A DNA stretch of 64,000 nt from Pseudoalteromonas sp. 0303 (GCF_013349995.1 NZ_JABVXF010000007.1:1-64000); one strand, 5' to 3'; shown: positions 32,544 through 42,414, counted from the first letter of the stretch. Made by a program: numbers and translations. Notes: generated by a model from the letters alone, not told the origin.

Positions 32544-33218
32544 ATGAAATTGTTGATTATAGAAGATTCGGTGTCATTAAGACGTAGTCTACGAATTGGT
32601 CTTGAGAACCTAGGTTTTACTATTGATGAAACCGGCGATGGCGCTGAAGGTTTGAGTATGGCAATGACAGGTGAGTACGAATTAATCATACTCGACATTA
32701 TGTTACCCAGTATTGATGGCATTACGTTATTACAAACCATAAGAGCAAAGCAGCTCGACGTTCGTGTGCTTATTTTATCTGCCAAGCAAGAACCAGAAGA
32801 TAGAGTGAAAGGACTACTCACCGGGGCCGATGACTACCTGACCAAACCATTTTCGTTTGATGAGCTGCATGCAAGGTTATTAAATTTAATGCGTCGCGGC
32901 GGCCTGAAAACAATCAGCGATGTGATCCGCATCGATAACTTGGCTTTAAATTTACAATTAAAACTTTTGCAAGTTAACGACACTGTCATCGATTTAACCC
33001 CCAACGAATATAAAATAGTCGAGTGCTTGTTTAGTAATCAAAACAAAGTGATCACAGCTGAAAAGTTAAGTACCTATATTGCTGGGCAATATGACTTAGT
33101 TTCAAAAAACTCCATTGAAGCGCACTTATCATCGGCGCGTAAAAAGGTGAGGGCAGCAGGTGGCGAGTTACCTATTCAAACTAAGCGTGGTTTTGGTTAT
33201 ATCATTCAAGGAAAATAA
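32544..33218 (+). CDS. OmpR/PmrA-family response regulator
   Basis: A 224-aa regulator. The receiver domain (residues 1-115) has the acidic pair EDS at 7-9, phospho-acceptor Asp in IILDIMLP near 51 and Lys in TKPFS near 101. A winged-helix output domain (about 125-222) ends in the typical TKRGFGYII. It overlaps its kinase gene by one base (TAATG). Location next to eptA and PmrA-type boxes suggests a PmrA/BasR-like function in polymyxin or metal response; orthology was not tested. Confidence 0.92.
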   Translation: MKLLIIEDSVSLRRSLRIGLENLGFTIDETGDGAEGLSMAMTGEYELIILDIMLPSIDGITLLQTIRAKQLDVRVLILSAKQEPEDRVKGLLTGADDYLTKPFSFDELHARLLNLMRRGGLKTISDVIRIDNLALNLQLKLLQVNDTVIDLTPNEYKIVECLFSNQNKVITAEKLSTYIAGQYDLVSKNSIEAHLSSARKKVRAAGGELPIQTKRGFGYIIQGK

Positions 33219-34627
33219 TGAAATCAATTCGCAGTAAGTTAGTAACCACATTATCGATTACTATAACTGGGCTAGTGCTGAGTATTTTAGTTGCTACCGA
33301 TATCGCCGTTGATAGTTGGATTGATAACGAATTTAATCGTGGTTTGAAATCAAAAGCCGGCATGCTTATGTCATTGATTGATATTGACGAAGAAGAAATT
33401 GATTTTGATTTTTCAGGGCAATTCATGCCTGAGTTTTCTGGCAGTACAGAAACTGAGTATTTTCAAATTTGGTCGCAGTCTGGCGTGTTTGCGCGTTCAG
33501 AAAGCTTGCATCTTTTCTCACAAAAGAATCTACCTCTAGAGAAAATAAAGCTTGGCGAGACAAAAATCATCAATACTGAGTTACCTGATGGTCGCAATGG
33601 CCGTGTTATTTACACTCGCTTTATACCGCCTTTAGACCTAGACGATGATGAAGATTTTATTGAGGGCGTTAACACCTCTTTGCAACAACCCATAACCTTA
33701 GCTTATGCGGCTTCATCAGAAGAAGTTGACTTTGTTTTATGGCTCATCGACGTTATTTTTGTTGTTTCTACTGTGTCAGTAATCGTATTTATTCGTCTAT
33801 TTGTGCGTAAATCGGTCGACAGCTCTTTGGCGCCGCTGAATAAACTAAACCGGGATATTAGCCGGCTCAGTATCGCTGATAAAAATGCCGTGATAACAAT
33901 AAAAGAGCCTGTTAAAGAGCTGCAACCCATTGTTGATAGCTTAAATGCCTTTATACGGGAAAACCGCCAGCTTTATTTTCGTGAAAGACGCTTAACCTCG
34001 GATATTGCTCATGAGTTAAAAACGCCTATAGCTGAGCTTATTAATATGGCTGAAGTGGCCATTCGTTTTCCAAATGAAAAAGAGTTTGAGGCAGATTTTA
34101 AACCCGAAGTGCTAAAAATCAGCCAGCGTTTAAAGAGTATTGTGTCGAACTTATTATTACTGCATAAGTACAGTGATGAAGCACTTCCAAAGCAAGATGC
34201 ATGTGATTTAAACCAGGTTATTTTACGTACCTTAGAAAAATATGATTTAGAGCGAATTAAGTTTGAGTTTCAAGATGATATTCCTGCCATTGTCAGTAAT
34301 TTATTTGTCCTTGAATCAATCATCACCAACCTTGTAAATAACGCCAAGCAATATAGCCCCGACAAGAGTGATGTAACTATAAGCACGCTACTGAATAAAG
34401 AGAATAAGTTGCAATTCTCTGTTATGAATGAGTTACAAGTACCCTTAACAGAAGAAGATATAAGTCAGTTATTTGATCCGCTTTGGCAAAAAGACAGTGC
34501 CAGAACCTCTAATGATAACTTTGGGTTAGGCTTATCTATTGCCAAAGCGTTAAGTAAAGCAATTGATGCTGAACTTCAGGTGTCGTTAAGTGGGCAAAAC
34601 ATAACCTTTAGTTTGATTATTTCTTAA
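33218..34627 (+). CDS. PmrB-like sensor histidine kinase
   Basis: A 469-aa membrane kinase with TM1 at about residues 10-30, a periplasmic sensor rich in Asp/Glu (IDEEEIDFDF, DLDDDEDFIEG) and TM2 at about 175-193. HisKA carries TSDIAHELKTPIAEL with His near 266. The HATPase has NLVNNAKQYS and a G2-type GLGLSIAKAL. The acidic clusters could bind cations, as in PmrB, which senses Fe3+ or Al3+; that is inference. It is coupled by a one-base overlap to the upstream regulator. Confidence 0.92.
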   Translation: MKSIRSKLVTTLSITITGLVLSILVATDIAVDSWIDNEFNRGLKSKAGMLMSLIDIDEEEIDFDFSGQFMPEFSGSTETEYFQIWSQSGVFARSESLHLFSQKNLPLEKIKLGETKIINTELPDGRNGRVIYTRFIPPLDLDDDEDFIEGVNTSLQQPITLAYAASSEEVDFVLWLIDVIFVVSTVSVIVFIRLFVRKSVDSSLAPLNKLNRDISRLSIADKNAVITIKEPVKELQPIVDSLNAFIRENRQLYFRERRLTSDIAHELKTPIAELINMAEVAIRFPNEKEFEADFKPEVLKISQRLKSIVSNLLLLHKYSDEALPKQDACDLNQVILRTLEKYDLERIKFEFQDDIPAIVSNLFVLESIITNLVNNAKQYSPDKSDVTISTLLNKENKLQFSVMNELQVPLTEEDISQLFDPLWQKDSARTSNDNFGLGLSIAKALSKAIDAELQVSLSGQNITFSLIIS

Positions 34628-34702
34628 GGCTTTGCAGGCGTTTAATATGTGTGCAACACTGAGGTTATCAAAAAGAAATTAATAACAATAAGGAACAACA
34701 CG

Positions 34703-34891
34703 ATGGGAAAAATTATAGGTATTGCTTTAATCGTTATTGGTGTGGCGCTAGCTGTATGGGGATATAACGTGTATGACTCTGCAAGTGCGCAAATTAGCCG
34801 CACGTTTAGTGGTGATACACCAATTGAAGCTTGGCTCGGTATGGTCGGGGGCGCAATTTGCGCAATTGTGGGTATTTTAAAAGTTAAATAA
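34703..34891 (+). CDS. DUF3185-type small membrane protein
   Basis: A 62-aa protein with two membrane helices (IIGIALIVIGVALAVWGY and AWLGMVGGAICAIVGILK) joined by SASAQISRTFSGDTP, the layout of DUF3185. I start it at ATG 34703 (AAGGA 8 nt upstream); the frame opens 18 codons earlier without support. Function unknown; a stress-linked role is often supposed for such proteins. Confidence 0.8.
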   Translation: MGKIIGIALIVIGVALAVWGYNVYDSASAQISRTFSGDTPIEAWLGMVGGAICAIVGILKVK

Positions 34892-34927
34892 CCGCAAACA
34901 TTGAAATCAATTAGCTAATACCTGATA

Positions 34928-34943
34928 CTGTATTTATATACAG
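34928..34943 (+). promoter_or_regulatory. LexA (SOS) box before the FAN1-like nuclease gene
   Basis: CTGT-ATTTATAT-ACAG fits the gammaproteobacterial LexA consensus CTGT-N8-ACAG exactly, with AT-alternating spacer and flanking A/T as in strong E. coli boxes. It ends 14 bases before the ATG of a DNA-repair nuclease, which makes a chance match unlikely. Confidence 0.85.
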
Positions 34944-34957
34944 TGTCGGGTTTGGCT

Positions 34958-37132
34958 ATGAAAACACAACTACCAGCAAAATATTATTTAAGTCACTTCT
35001 TTGAGCTTGCTGAATTTATTCAAGCTCAGTGCAGGCATCTGCTTTTAGAAGAGCAGCAGTTATTTCTTGAAAAACTCCTTCAGCTTGATGAGCAAAGTTT
35101 ATGTACTTTGCTGCGTATTTATTCTCGAAAGCCAAAAATCATCGCGTTGTCATCATTAAATTATGAAGAGATCCCTAATCTGCACGGTGCTATTTTTAAG
35201 CTAAAGCAGCAAGGGCTGGTGGCACATCCTAGCAGCGACGAATTAGATCTATTACTTGAGCATTTAACCAAACCAACCCTGTTAACCTTATTAGCAAATG
35301 ATGAGCTAATGGCGACTCAACCTGATTACAAAAAGTCAGCCAGTAAACAGCGCTTAACCCAACTGTGTAAAGAGCATATTGATCGCAACCACAGTGAATT
35401 AGAGTCGTTGTTTAGTCAGTTCGTGGTCAATAGCCGTAGTCAGTATTATGAATACTTCGAGTTTTTACATAGCGGCCGACTAAGTGGCGGTGATATCAAC
35501 CATCAAAATCGTTTTGTGATGCGTGATTTAGGAATTGCAAAAGTACGTGGTGATGTTAATGAGAGCATATCGCGTTTTCAAACACTAGCCGAAGCACAAA
35601 CGCATTATCAATTAAATAAGCTGCGAATGCAGTTCAAAGAAAGTGAGTCACACACAGAGTATCAGAACCTAGCCCAAGCACTTTTAGCCATTAGCTCTGA
35701 AGATGAATTAGCCCAGAGTATCAAAAACAAATTACTGATCCGCTTATATAAGCAGCTAAAAGATCATGATTTAGCATTTGCATTTGAATTACTTGAGCAC
35801 TGTGAAGGTAGCAGTGAAGCGCAAGAGCTAGCAATTCGCCACCGTTACAAACAAGGTGATAAAAGCTGGGTTGAACAAAAGCTTGAGCAAGTTATTCAAG
35901 ACCCGCTTGATGATGGCATTTTGTATTTTGCAGAGGACTTTTTACAGCGTAAATATAATAAGCAACAACGCTCACGCCTAACACAAATGCTCATTGATAC
36001 AGAGCATCAATTAGAGGTTGATGACATTTATCGTGGCGATGTAGAGCAAGGAGTGTGTGAGCATTATCAACAGCTTGGTAATACGGTATTTTTTACCGAG
36101 AATAATCTTTGGTTGAGCCTTTTTACGTTAACGTTTTGGCAAGAACTTTTTATAGAGACCCCGCACCCGCCGTGTAATGAATTTGATCTTTATCCAAAGG
36201 TGTTACTGGCTGATTGTTTTTATACAGTGCAACAAACACAAATTGAGCAAAAGCTTGCCAAATTCACTAGCAATGAAGCCTTATATAAATATGTTTGTAA
36301 AAACGTAGGGCAGTTTTATGAAGCGCCTAACGCTATGTTTATGTGGCACAGCGATATGTTAGAGCCGCTAGAGGTATTAATAAAACACAGCCCGCTTGCA
36401 AATTTAAAAGCGCATTTATTGCAAATGACAAAAACCTTTAAGCAGCTCAAAGATGGCTACCCAGATTTGATGGTGCTTAAAGGGGATAAGCTCACCTTTG
36501 AGGAGGTGAAAGCCCCAGGCGATAAACTAAGGCGCAATCAACTTGTCAGCATTGAGGTGTTAAAGCAACTTGGCTTTGCAGTGAATATCGTTGCGGTAAA
36601 TTGGTTTAATGATCCGAATCGAATTTACAGTGTGGTCGATATAGAAACCACCGGTGGCGTACAAGGTAATAATAAAATTACTGAAATAGCCGTTGTGCAG
36701 TTACAAGCGGGCGAAGTAATTAAACAATGGGCGAGTTTAATCAATCCTGAGCGCAGTATTCCTGCTTTTATCACCAAGTTAACGGGGATAAACGCCGCTA
36801 TGGTTCGTGATGCGCCACGCTTTGCAGAGGTTGCTGATACCCTGCGCTCACTATTAAAAGGCAGTGTATTTGTTGCCCATAATGTGAATTTTGATTACGG
36901 CTTTATTCGCAAAGAATACAGTGCAATCGGGCAGGGCTTTAAAATGCCAAAGCTATGTACCGTAGTTGAATCACGAAAAGCATTTCCTAAGCTTAAGTCA
37001 TATTCGCTCGGTAACTTAGCAGCACATTTTGAATTGAATTTAACGAATCATCATAGAGCGTTAGCTGATGCAACTGCCACAGCAGAACTGTTAAACCTGA
37101 TTCAACAAACACAATCAAAAAAGGAGAGTTAA
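34958..37132 (+). CDS. FAN1-like VRR-NUC nuclease fused to a DnaQ-type exonuclease
   Basis: A 724-aa two-nuclease fusion. The N-terminal 490 residues are helical and FAN1-like (TPR/SAP-like region). The VRR-NUC catalytic core is near residues 500-530, with PDLMV and EEVKAPGDKLRRNQ (PD...ExK). A DEDDh exonuclease follows, with VVDIETTGG near 560, VAHNVNFDYGFI near 643 and HRALADATATAEL near 700. Bacterial FAN1 proteins usually end after the VRR-NUC domain at about 550 residues, so the extension is unusual. A LexA box immediately upstream supports SOS-induced interstrand-crosslink repair. I use ATG 34958; a GTG lies five codons earlier inside the box. Confidence 0.9.
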   Translation: MKTQLPAKYYLSHFFELAEFIQAQCRHLLLEEQQLFLEKLLQLDEQSLCTLLRIYSRKPKIIALSSLNYEEIPNLHGAIFKLKQQGLVAHPSSDELDLLLEHLTKPTLLTLLANDELMATQPDYKKSASKQRLTQLCKEHIDRNHSELESLFSQFVVNSRSQYYEYFEFLHSGRLSGGDINHQNRFVMRDLGIAKVRGDVNESISRFQTLAEAQTHYQLNKLRMQFKESESHTEYQNLAQALLAISSEDELAQSIKNKLLIRLYKQLKDHDLAFAFELLEHCEGSSEAQELAIRHRYKQGDKSWVEQKLEQVIQDPLDDGILYFAEDFLQRKYNKQQRSRLTQMLIDTEHQLEVDDIYRGDVEQGVCEHYQQLGNTVFFTENNLWLSLFTLTFWQELFIETPHPPCNEFDLYPKVLLADCFYTVQQTQIEQKLAKFTSNEALYKYVCKNVGQFYEAPNAMFMWHSDMLEPLEVLIKHSPLANLKAHLLQMTKTFKQLKDGYPDLMVLKGDKLTFEEVKAPGDKLRRNQLVSIEVLKQLGFAVNIVAVNWFNDPNRIYSVVDIETTGGVQGNNKITEIAVVQLQAGEVIKQWASLINPERSIPAFITKLTGINAAMVRDAPRFAEVADTLRSLLKGSVFVAHNVNFDYGFIRKEYSAIGQGFKMPKLCTVVESRKAFPKLKSYSLGNLAAHFELNLTNHHRALADATATAELLNLIQQTQSKKES

Positions 37133-37149
37133 CCTCGCATTTTAAGTGG

Positions 37150-37989
37150 TTATTTACCAGGGAACTGGTGAATATGGACATCCCTTTGCGGGAATGGAAT
37201 CGTGATATCAGCGGCGTCAAAGGCAATTTTAACGCGTTCGTATAAGCCAAAATACACTGGCCAGTAGTTATCAGACTCAACCCACGCCCATACCAACATG
37301 CCAATATGGCTTTCGCCGTGCTGGCTAACATGAACCGATGGTTTTTTATCTTCTATATCTTTTAGTATCAAATCATAGTCATTAAGCACGCTCATAAGCA
37401 CATCACGGGCTTTATGAACATTATCGCCATAACTAATGCCAAATTCGATTGCAACGCGGTGTGTTGGCTCTGAAAACTTATTCTTAACGCAGCCATTTGA
37501 GAGCGTGCCATTTGGGATAATGATTTTTTCATTGTCGTAGGTGAGTAAAACAGTGACAAAAATTTGTATCTCAACCACTGTACCCATGTAACCCTGTGCT
37601 TCGATTACATCGCCTACTTTAAAGGGCTTAAAGAACAAAATAAGCACGCCACCTGCAAAGTTAGCAAGGCTACCTTGAAGTGCCATGCCCACCGCAAGGC
37701 CAGCAGCACCCAGCATTGCGATAAACGATGTGGTTTCTATACCAATCATAGAAGCAACAGATATCAGCAACAGTACTTTTAAAATGACCGAGATAAAGGA
37801 GACTAAAAAGTGCGTAAGGCCAACTTCGAACTTGACCTTATTCATTGATTTTTCGGCCATATTGGCAATTCTACCAATTAACCACCAACCTATAATTAAA
37901 ACCAGTATTGCGAGGATAAACTTTGGCCCGTAAAGCATCAGCAATTCGATAGCTTGGTTATAGATTTTTTCGATTGATATTTCGTCCAT
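37150..37989 (-). CDS. mscS: Small-conductance mechanosensitive channel (MscS family)
   Basis: A 279-aa channel with three N-terminal helices. The pore-lining TM3 has AGLAVGMALQGSLANFAGGVLIL, with the Gly/Ala packing pattern of MscS, followed by FKPFKVGDVIEAQGYMGTVVEI in the beta domain and a C-terminal cage domain ending FPQRDVHIHQ. It releases solutes during hypo-osmotic shock. I start at 37989 (AAAGGGAAAATA before ATG), not at the 40-codon upstream extension. Confidence 0.94.
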   Translation of the reverse strand: MDEISIEKIYNQAIELLMLYGPKFILAILVLIIGWWLIGRIANMAEKSMNKVKFEVGLTHFLVSFISVILKVLLLISVASMIGIETTSFIAMLGAAGLAVGMALQGSLANFAGGVLILFFKPFKVGDVIEAQGYMGTVVEIQIFVTVLLTYDNEKIIIPNGTLSNGCVKNKFSEPTHRVAIEFGISYGDNVHKARDVLMSVLNDYDLILKDIEDKKPSVHVSQHGESHIGMLVWAWVESDNYWPVYFGLYERVKIAFDAADITIPFPQRDVHIHQFPGK

Positions 37990-38109
37990 TATTTTCCCTT
38001 TTATATCAATATATGCAAAAGAAAATAATAGTAGAGGAATTCGTGTTTGGTTGTGCAGGATAGCTAATAAAATGTGAATCTTCAGAGGTAATTCAGCTAT
38101 AAGTAACAA

Positions 38110-38134
38110 AAAAGGAGTAGCAAGCTACTCCTTT
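38110..38134 (-). terminator. Terminator after the CorC-family gene
   Basis: The stem AAAAGGAGTAGC / GCTACTCCTTTT with a two-base loop has poly-A/poly-T on both sides. It ends the CorC-family transcript and separates it from mscS. Confidence 0.75.
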
Positions 38135-38154
38135 TGTTTAGGTGGTGTAGAAAA

Positions 38155-39423
38155 TTATTCTGTGCGTTTACTTGGAATAACTTTAACTAACTTAACCATA
38201 TTTTCTTTTATCTCGATAACTTCAATAGGGTAGCCGGCAATACGCAAACTTAGGTTTGAGTCTGGGATGTCCTCTAAGTATTCAACAATTAAACCACTTA
38301 GCGTTTTCGGGCCATCAATCGGTAGCTCCCAACCCATTTCTTTATTTAAATCACGAATATTGGCACCGCCATCAACAAGTACTGAGCCATCATCTTGCTC
38401 TGTTACTTCTTCACTCGGTGTACGCGTTTGCGTTGTAGTGAAATCACCCACTACTTCTTCAAGAATATCTTCAAGGGTTACTAGACCTTGAATATCACCA
38501 TACTCATCAACGACTAAGCCAATACGCTCTTTTGATTGCTGGAACTTAAGAAGTTGCGTGTTCAGTGATGTGCCTTCAGGAATAAAGTAGATTTCACGTA
38601 CCGCACGCAGTAGTGATGGTTTATCAAACTGCTCTTTCGTTAATAGACGCAGTGCATCACGTGAGTGAATAAAACCAACAGCATCATCAATTTGGTCACG
38701 ATACAACAGTACACGGGTGTGCTGTGCATGAGTAAGTTGGCGGCTGATAAGCTTCCAATCATCATTGATATCGATAGCAACAATTTCGTTGCGTGGGATC
38801 ATGATATCTTCAACAGTGACTTGCTCTAAATCTAAAATTGAAGTCAGCATGCTTTGGTGGCGAGCAGGTAATAGTGCACCTGATTCGTTCACCACAGTTT
38901 TTAGTTCTTCTTTACTTAAGCTGTGCTCTTCAATTTGTGCTGTGGTAATACCAAACAAGCGTAACATGCCGTTGGTCATCCAGTTTACGATAACCACAAA
39001 CGGGAAAAGGATTTTCAATAGGCCTTTGAGCACAATTGAGCTTGGAAAAGCAACCTTCTCTGGGTATAGCGCAGCAAGTGTTTTTGGCGTTACTTCGGCA
39101 AAGATTAAAACAACCAGCGTTAGCGCGCCGGTTGCAATAGCGATACCGAGATCACCATACAAACGAATACCAATAATCGTTGCAACCTGTGCTGCAGCGA
39201 TATTGACAAGGTTATTACCAATTAAGATCAGACCAATGAGTCTGTCAGGGCGACTTAATAGTTTGCTGACGCGCTTCGCTGCACGATGATCTTCTTTAGC
39301 AAGATGACGCAGGCGAATACGGTTGATTGACATAATTCCAGTTTCAGAACCAGAAAAATAAGCAGAAATAAGTATCAATAATCCCAATATAATAAACAGG
39401 GTACTAGTCGATATGTCGTCCAA
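38155..39423 (-). CDS. CNNM/CorC-family membrane protein (HlyC/CorC transporter)
   Basis: A 422-aa protein with a DUF21 membrane domain (residues about 5-190, four helices), a CBS pair (about 205-320; MIPRNEIVAIDI, FIPEGTSLN) and a C-terminal CorC_HlyC domain (about 335-415). The family is linked to Mg2+/Co2+ efflux. The start is TTG at 39423, with AAGGA 7-8 nt upstream; no ATG is placed as well. It is followed by a terminator. Confidence 0.9.
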   Translation of the reverse strand: MDDISTSTLFIILGLLILISAYFSGSETGIMSINRIRLRHLAKEDHRAAKRVSKLLSRPDRLIGLILIGNNLVNIAAAQVATIIGIRLYGDLGIAIATGALTLVVLIFAEVTPKTLAALYPEKVAFPSSIVLKGLLKILFPFVVIVNWMTNGMLRLFGITTAQIEEHSLSKEELKTVVNESGALLPARHQSMLTSILDLEQVTVEDIMIPRNEIVAIDINDDWKLISRQLTHAQHTRVLLYRDQIDDAVGFIHSRDALRLLTKEQFDKPSLLRAVREIYFIPEGTSLNTQLLKFQQSKERIGLVVDEYGDIQGLVTLEDILEEVVGDFTTTQTRTPSEEVTEQDDGSVLVDGGANIRDLNKEMGWELPIDGPKTLSGLIVEYLEDIPDSNLSLRIAGYPIEVIEIKENMVKLVKVIPSKRTE

Positions 39424-39484
39424 GGATGGATCCTTTTTTTATAAATCAGTGCATATTAAGCTAGAGACAGCTTGCTGAGTCAAG

Positions 39485-40288
39485 TTAAAACTTATTTAGA
39501 ACCACTTCTTGGATGAAACGGCTGCCAAAATAAGCAAGTGACAAGATAAAAGCGGCTATCATGATCGAAAATACCACAGGCTTACCACGCCAGCCTTGGC
39601 GTAAATGACCTACAGTGACCACGGTGAAAATTAGCCAAGCAATTAACGATAAAACCGTTTTATGGATAAACTCACTGGCAAACATTCCCTCTAAGAAGAT
39701 AAACCCAGAAAGGAGAGCAAAAGTCAGTAAGATAGTACCCAGCGTGAGTAATTGATACAGCTGACGCTCAACCACCATTAAAGGAGGGAGGTGGCTGTGT
39801 ACAATTGCCAAGTCTTTGCGTTTGAGGCGCTTATCAATAAAGTAGAACTGGACTGCATAAAGTGTTGAGATTATCAAAACACAATAGGCTAGCAGTGATA
39901 ACGATATGTGAGTAACTAAACCAAGCTCGACATCGATTGATTGCAAAATCACATGATGCGGTATAAACAAGCTGGCAAGGGTTAGTAAGGCTGCAAAACC
40001 ATAAACAACTGGCAACAATAAAGTTGCGGGGAATTTGAGAGACACAGCAGTCACCGACACCACAATGACCCAACAGGTTAATAAGGCAACGTTGACGATA
40101 CTTAAATCTTGGCCGTCAGCACGAAAAACTGAATTAACCAGTAATAGCATATGAGCAAGGATAGCCACAGTGCTAAGAATGACTGTGAGTTTTTGGCTTG
40201 GACCTTGTTTGTGAAAAAGGCGTGATAGCACATGTGACGTTGCTAACACATAAAACAAACTAGCAATAATAGTTAAACTAATAATCAT
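39485..40288 (-). CDS. ypjD: YpjD-like CcsA-family inner-membrane protein
   Basis: A 267-aa protein with about eight membrane helices and the cytochrome c assembly (CcsA/CcmC) domain: conserved His in VELGLVTHISLSLLAYCVL and IHKTVLSLIAWLIF, with GHLRQGWRGK before the last helix. Its role is unclear; it is conserved upstream of, and divergent from, ffh in gammaproteobacteria, as here. I start at ATG 40288, leaving out a 37-codon low-quality extension. Confidence 0.88.
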   Translation of the reverse strand: MIISLTIIASLFYVLATSHVLSRLFHKQGPSQKLTVILSTVAILAHMLLLVNSVFRADGQDLSIVNVALLTCWVIVVSVTAVSLKFPATLLLPVVYGFAALLTLASLFIPHHVILQSIDVELGLVTHISLSLLAYCVLIISTLYAVQFYFIDKRLKRKDLAIVHSHLPPLMVVERQLYQLLTLGTILLTFALLSGFIFLEGMFASEFIHKTVLSLIAWLIFTVVTVGHLRQGWRGKPVVFSIMIAAFILSLAYFGSRFIQEVVLNKF

Positions 40289-40531
40289 CGTGTTTTGGCC
40301 ACTTAATTTATATCGATAAATCCTTGTCTCTTTGATGCCATTGTATTTTATAGCAAGGCAAAAGCATAGAGTTTGTAAAAAGAAACTCAAACTGCACACT
40401 TGAACACTGTATTGTCGACCACCATTTACGGTATACTGCTAGGAATTAAATTTTAATATTGCCTGTATTGTCGCCAAACTTGTTTGATTTATGTACATTG
40501 CAGGTGTAACACGTTTTATCGGAACCTTTAC

Positions 40532-41908
40532 ATGTTTGAGAATCTCCAAGAACGCTTAGGTAAAACCTTAAAAAATATCAGTGGCCGCGGACGCCTAACT
40601 GAAGACAATATAAAAGATACATTACGCGAAGTCCGCATGGCATTTTTGGAAGCGGACGTTGCCTTACCTGTTGTTCGTGAGTTCGTTAAGCAAGTTAAAG
40701 AACGCGCCGTAGGTGTTGAAGTAACAAAAAGCTTAAGCCCGGGCCAAGTCTTTATTAAGATTGTTCGTGAAGAACTTGAAAAAGCCATGGGTGAAGCTAA
40801 CGAAGAGCTAAGCCTTAATGCACAGCCGCCAGCGGTGGTGATGATGGCGGGTTTACAAGGTGCTGGTAAAACGACCAGTGTTGGTAAACTAGCTAAATTC
40901 TTAAAAGAGCGTAAAAAGAAATCTGTATTAGTTGTGAGTGCCGACGTTTATCGTCCGGCAGCAATCAAACAGCTTGAAACACTGGCTGATGAAGTGGGTG
41001 TTGAGTTCTTCCCAAGTGACATTTCACAAAAGCCTGTTGATATCGCAAACAATGCGATTTCGCACGCGAAGAAGAAATTCATTGATGTGGTATTAGTTGA
41101 TACCGCAGGTCGTCTACACGTCGATAACGACATGATGGACGAGATCAAAGCACTTCACAGTGCGATTAACCCAATCGAAACCTTATTCGTTGTTGATGCG
41201 ATGACAGGTCAAGATGCAGCAAACACTGCAAAAGCATTTGATGAAGCGCTTCCTTTAAGTGGTGTGATCTTAACCAAGACCGATGGTGATGCCCGTGGTG
41301 GTGCTGCATTATCGATTCGTCATATTACCGGTAAGCCAATTAAGTTTATGGGTGTGGGTGAGCGTACTGATGCTCTTGAACCATTCCACCCTGACCGTAT
41401 TGCTTCTCGTATCCTAGGTATGGGTGATGTACTTTCATTAATCGAAGAAGTCGAAATGAAAGTAGATAAAGAGAAAGCTGCTAAAGTTGCCGAAAAAGTA
41501 TTTAAAGGTGATGGTTTCACATTAGATGATTTTGCTGAGCAACTTCGTCAGATGAAGAACATGGGCGGTATGATGTCGATGCTTGATAAGCTGCCAGGCA
41601 TGCAAAACCTGCCAGACGCTGTAAAAGGCCAGATGGGTGATAAAACTTTCGTACAAATGGAAGCTATCATCAACTCTATGACGCCAAAAGAGCGTGCTCG
41701 CCCAGAAATCATCAAAGGCTCGCGTAAAAAACGTATTGCTGCAGGCTCTGGCACTCAGGTGCAAGAAATCAACAAACTGCTTAAGCAATTTACGCAAATG
41801 CAGAAGATGATGAAGAAGATGAAAGGCAAAGGTGGCATGAAGAAAATGATGCGCGGCATGAAAGGCATGTTACCACCAGGTATGATGGGTGGCGGCCCTA
41901 AATTTTAA
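40532..41908 (+). CDS. ffh: Signal recognition particle protein Ffh
   Basis: A 458-aa SRP54 GTPase that with 4.5S RNA targets nascent membrane proteins to FtsY. It has an N domain, a G domain with P-loop GLQGAGKTTS near residue 107, VLVDTAGRLH near 187 and TKTDGDARGG near 247, and a methionine-rich M domain ending in repeated Met-Lys-Gly blocks. ATG 40532 is 7 nt after GGAA. Its RNA partner gene ffs is not in the window, which matters because ffs is a candidate attachment target of the transposon at the left. Confidence 0.97.
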   Translation: MFENLQERLGKTLKNISGRGRLTEDNIKDTLREVRMAFLEADVALPVVREFVKQVKERAVGVEVTKSLSPGQVFIKIVREELEKAMGEANEELSLNAQPPAVVMMAGLQGAGKTTSVGKLAKFLKERKKKSVLVVSADVYRPAAIKQLETLADEVGVEFFPSDISQKPVDIANNAISHAKKKFIDVVLVDTAGRLHVDNDMMDEIKALHSAINPIETLFVVDAMTGQDAANTAKAFDEALPLSGVILTKTDGDARGGAALSIRHITGKPIKFMGVGERTDALEPFHPDRIASRILGMGDVLSLIEEVEMKVDKEKAAKVAEKVFKGDGFTLDDFAEQLRQMKNMGGMMSMLDKLPGMQNLPDAVKGQMGDKTFVQMEAIINSMTPKERARPEIIKGSRKKRIAAGSGTQVQEINKLLKQFTQMQKMMKKMKGKGGMKKMMRGMKGMLPPGMMGGGPKF

Positions 41909-41930
41909 TAGTGCTGTTTATTAAGTGTAT

Positions 41931-41957
41931 AAAAAGGAGCATATAGCTCCTTTTTTT
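41931..41957 (+). terminator. Terminator after ffh
   Basis: The stem AAAAAGGAGC / GCTCCTTTTT with an ATATA loop and a seven-T tail, 22 bases past the ffh stop. Confidence 0.9.
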
Positions 41958-42080
41958 GTAGATAATTTATGCGTAGTTGTTAGCTGCATGTAAGATTTAA
42001 AGCCCAGATCAGTGTTTAATCAACTAAACTTACATTTTGCAGCAGTTCTTACTTGCAATGTTGCAAAAAACTCGTACAAT

Positions 42081-42103
42081 TCCCCAGCTTCCCGTATTGG
42101 GGA
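42081..42103 (+). other. Leader hairpin before rpsP
   Basis: TCCCCA / TGGGGA can pair around an 11-nt loop in the rpsP leader, 45 bases before the start codon. It is too short and lacks a U-run to be a terminator; a role in ribosomal-protein feedback is possible but unsupported. Confidence 0.3.
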
Positions 42104-42148
42104 GTAAATCTTATTAATGAAAACAGTCAATCTAATGTAGAGGACGGT

Positions 42149-42397
42149 ATGGTAACTATTCGTTTGCAACGTGGTGGCGCTAAAAAACGCCCTTTCTATC
42201 AAATTGTGGTTGCGGATAGCCGTTTCTCGCGTGACGGTCGCTTCATCGAGAAAGTAGGTTTCTTTAACCCAATCGCTTCTGGTCAGGAAGAAAAAGTACG
42301 TTTAGATTTATCTCGTGTTGATCACTGGGTAGGTCAAGGCGCATCTCTTTCAGATCGCGTAGCTAAGTTAGTTAAAGACGCTCGTAAAGCGGCTTAA
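42149..42397 (+). CDS. rpsP: 30S ribosomal protein S16
   Basis: An 82-aa ribosomal protein with the S16 pattern [23 protein letters not shown] and [16 protein letters not shown] 42149 is preceded by AGAGGA at the right distance; the frame's upstream extension is non-coding. It is the first gene of rpsP-rimM-trmD-rplS, a conserved operon that joins small- and large-subunit proteins with a 16S maturation factor and a tRNA methylase. Confidence 0.97.
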   Translation: MVTIRLQRGGAKKRPFYQIVVADSRFSRDGRFIEKVGFFNPIASGQEEKVRLDLSRVDHWVGQGASLSDRVAKLVKDARKAA

Positions 42398-42414
42398 TAG
42401 GCGTAAGAGTAACC

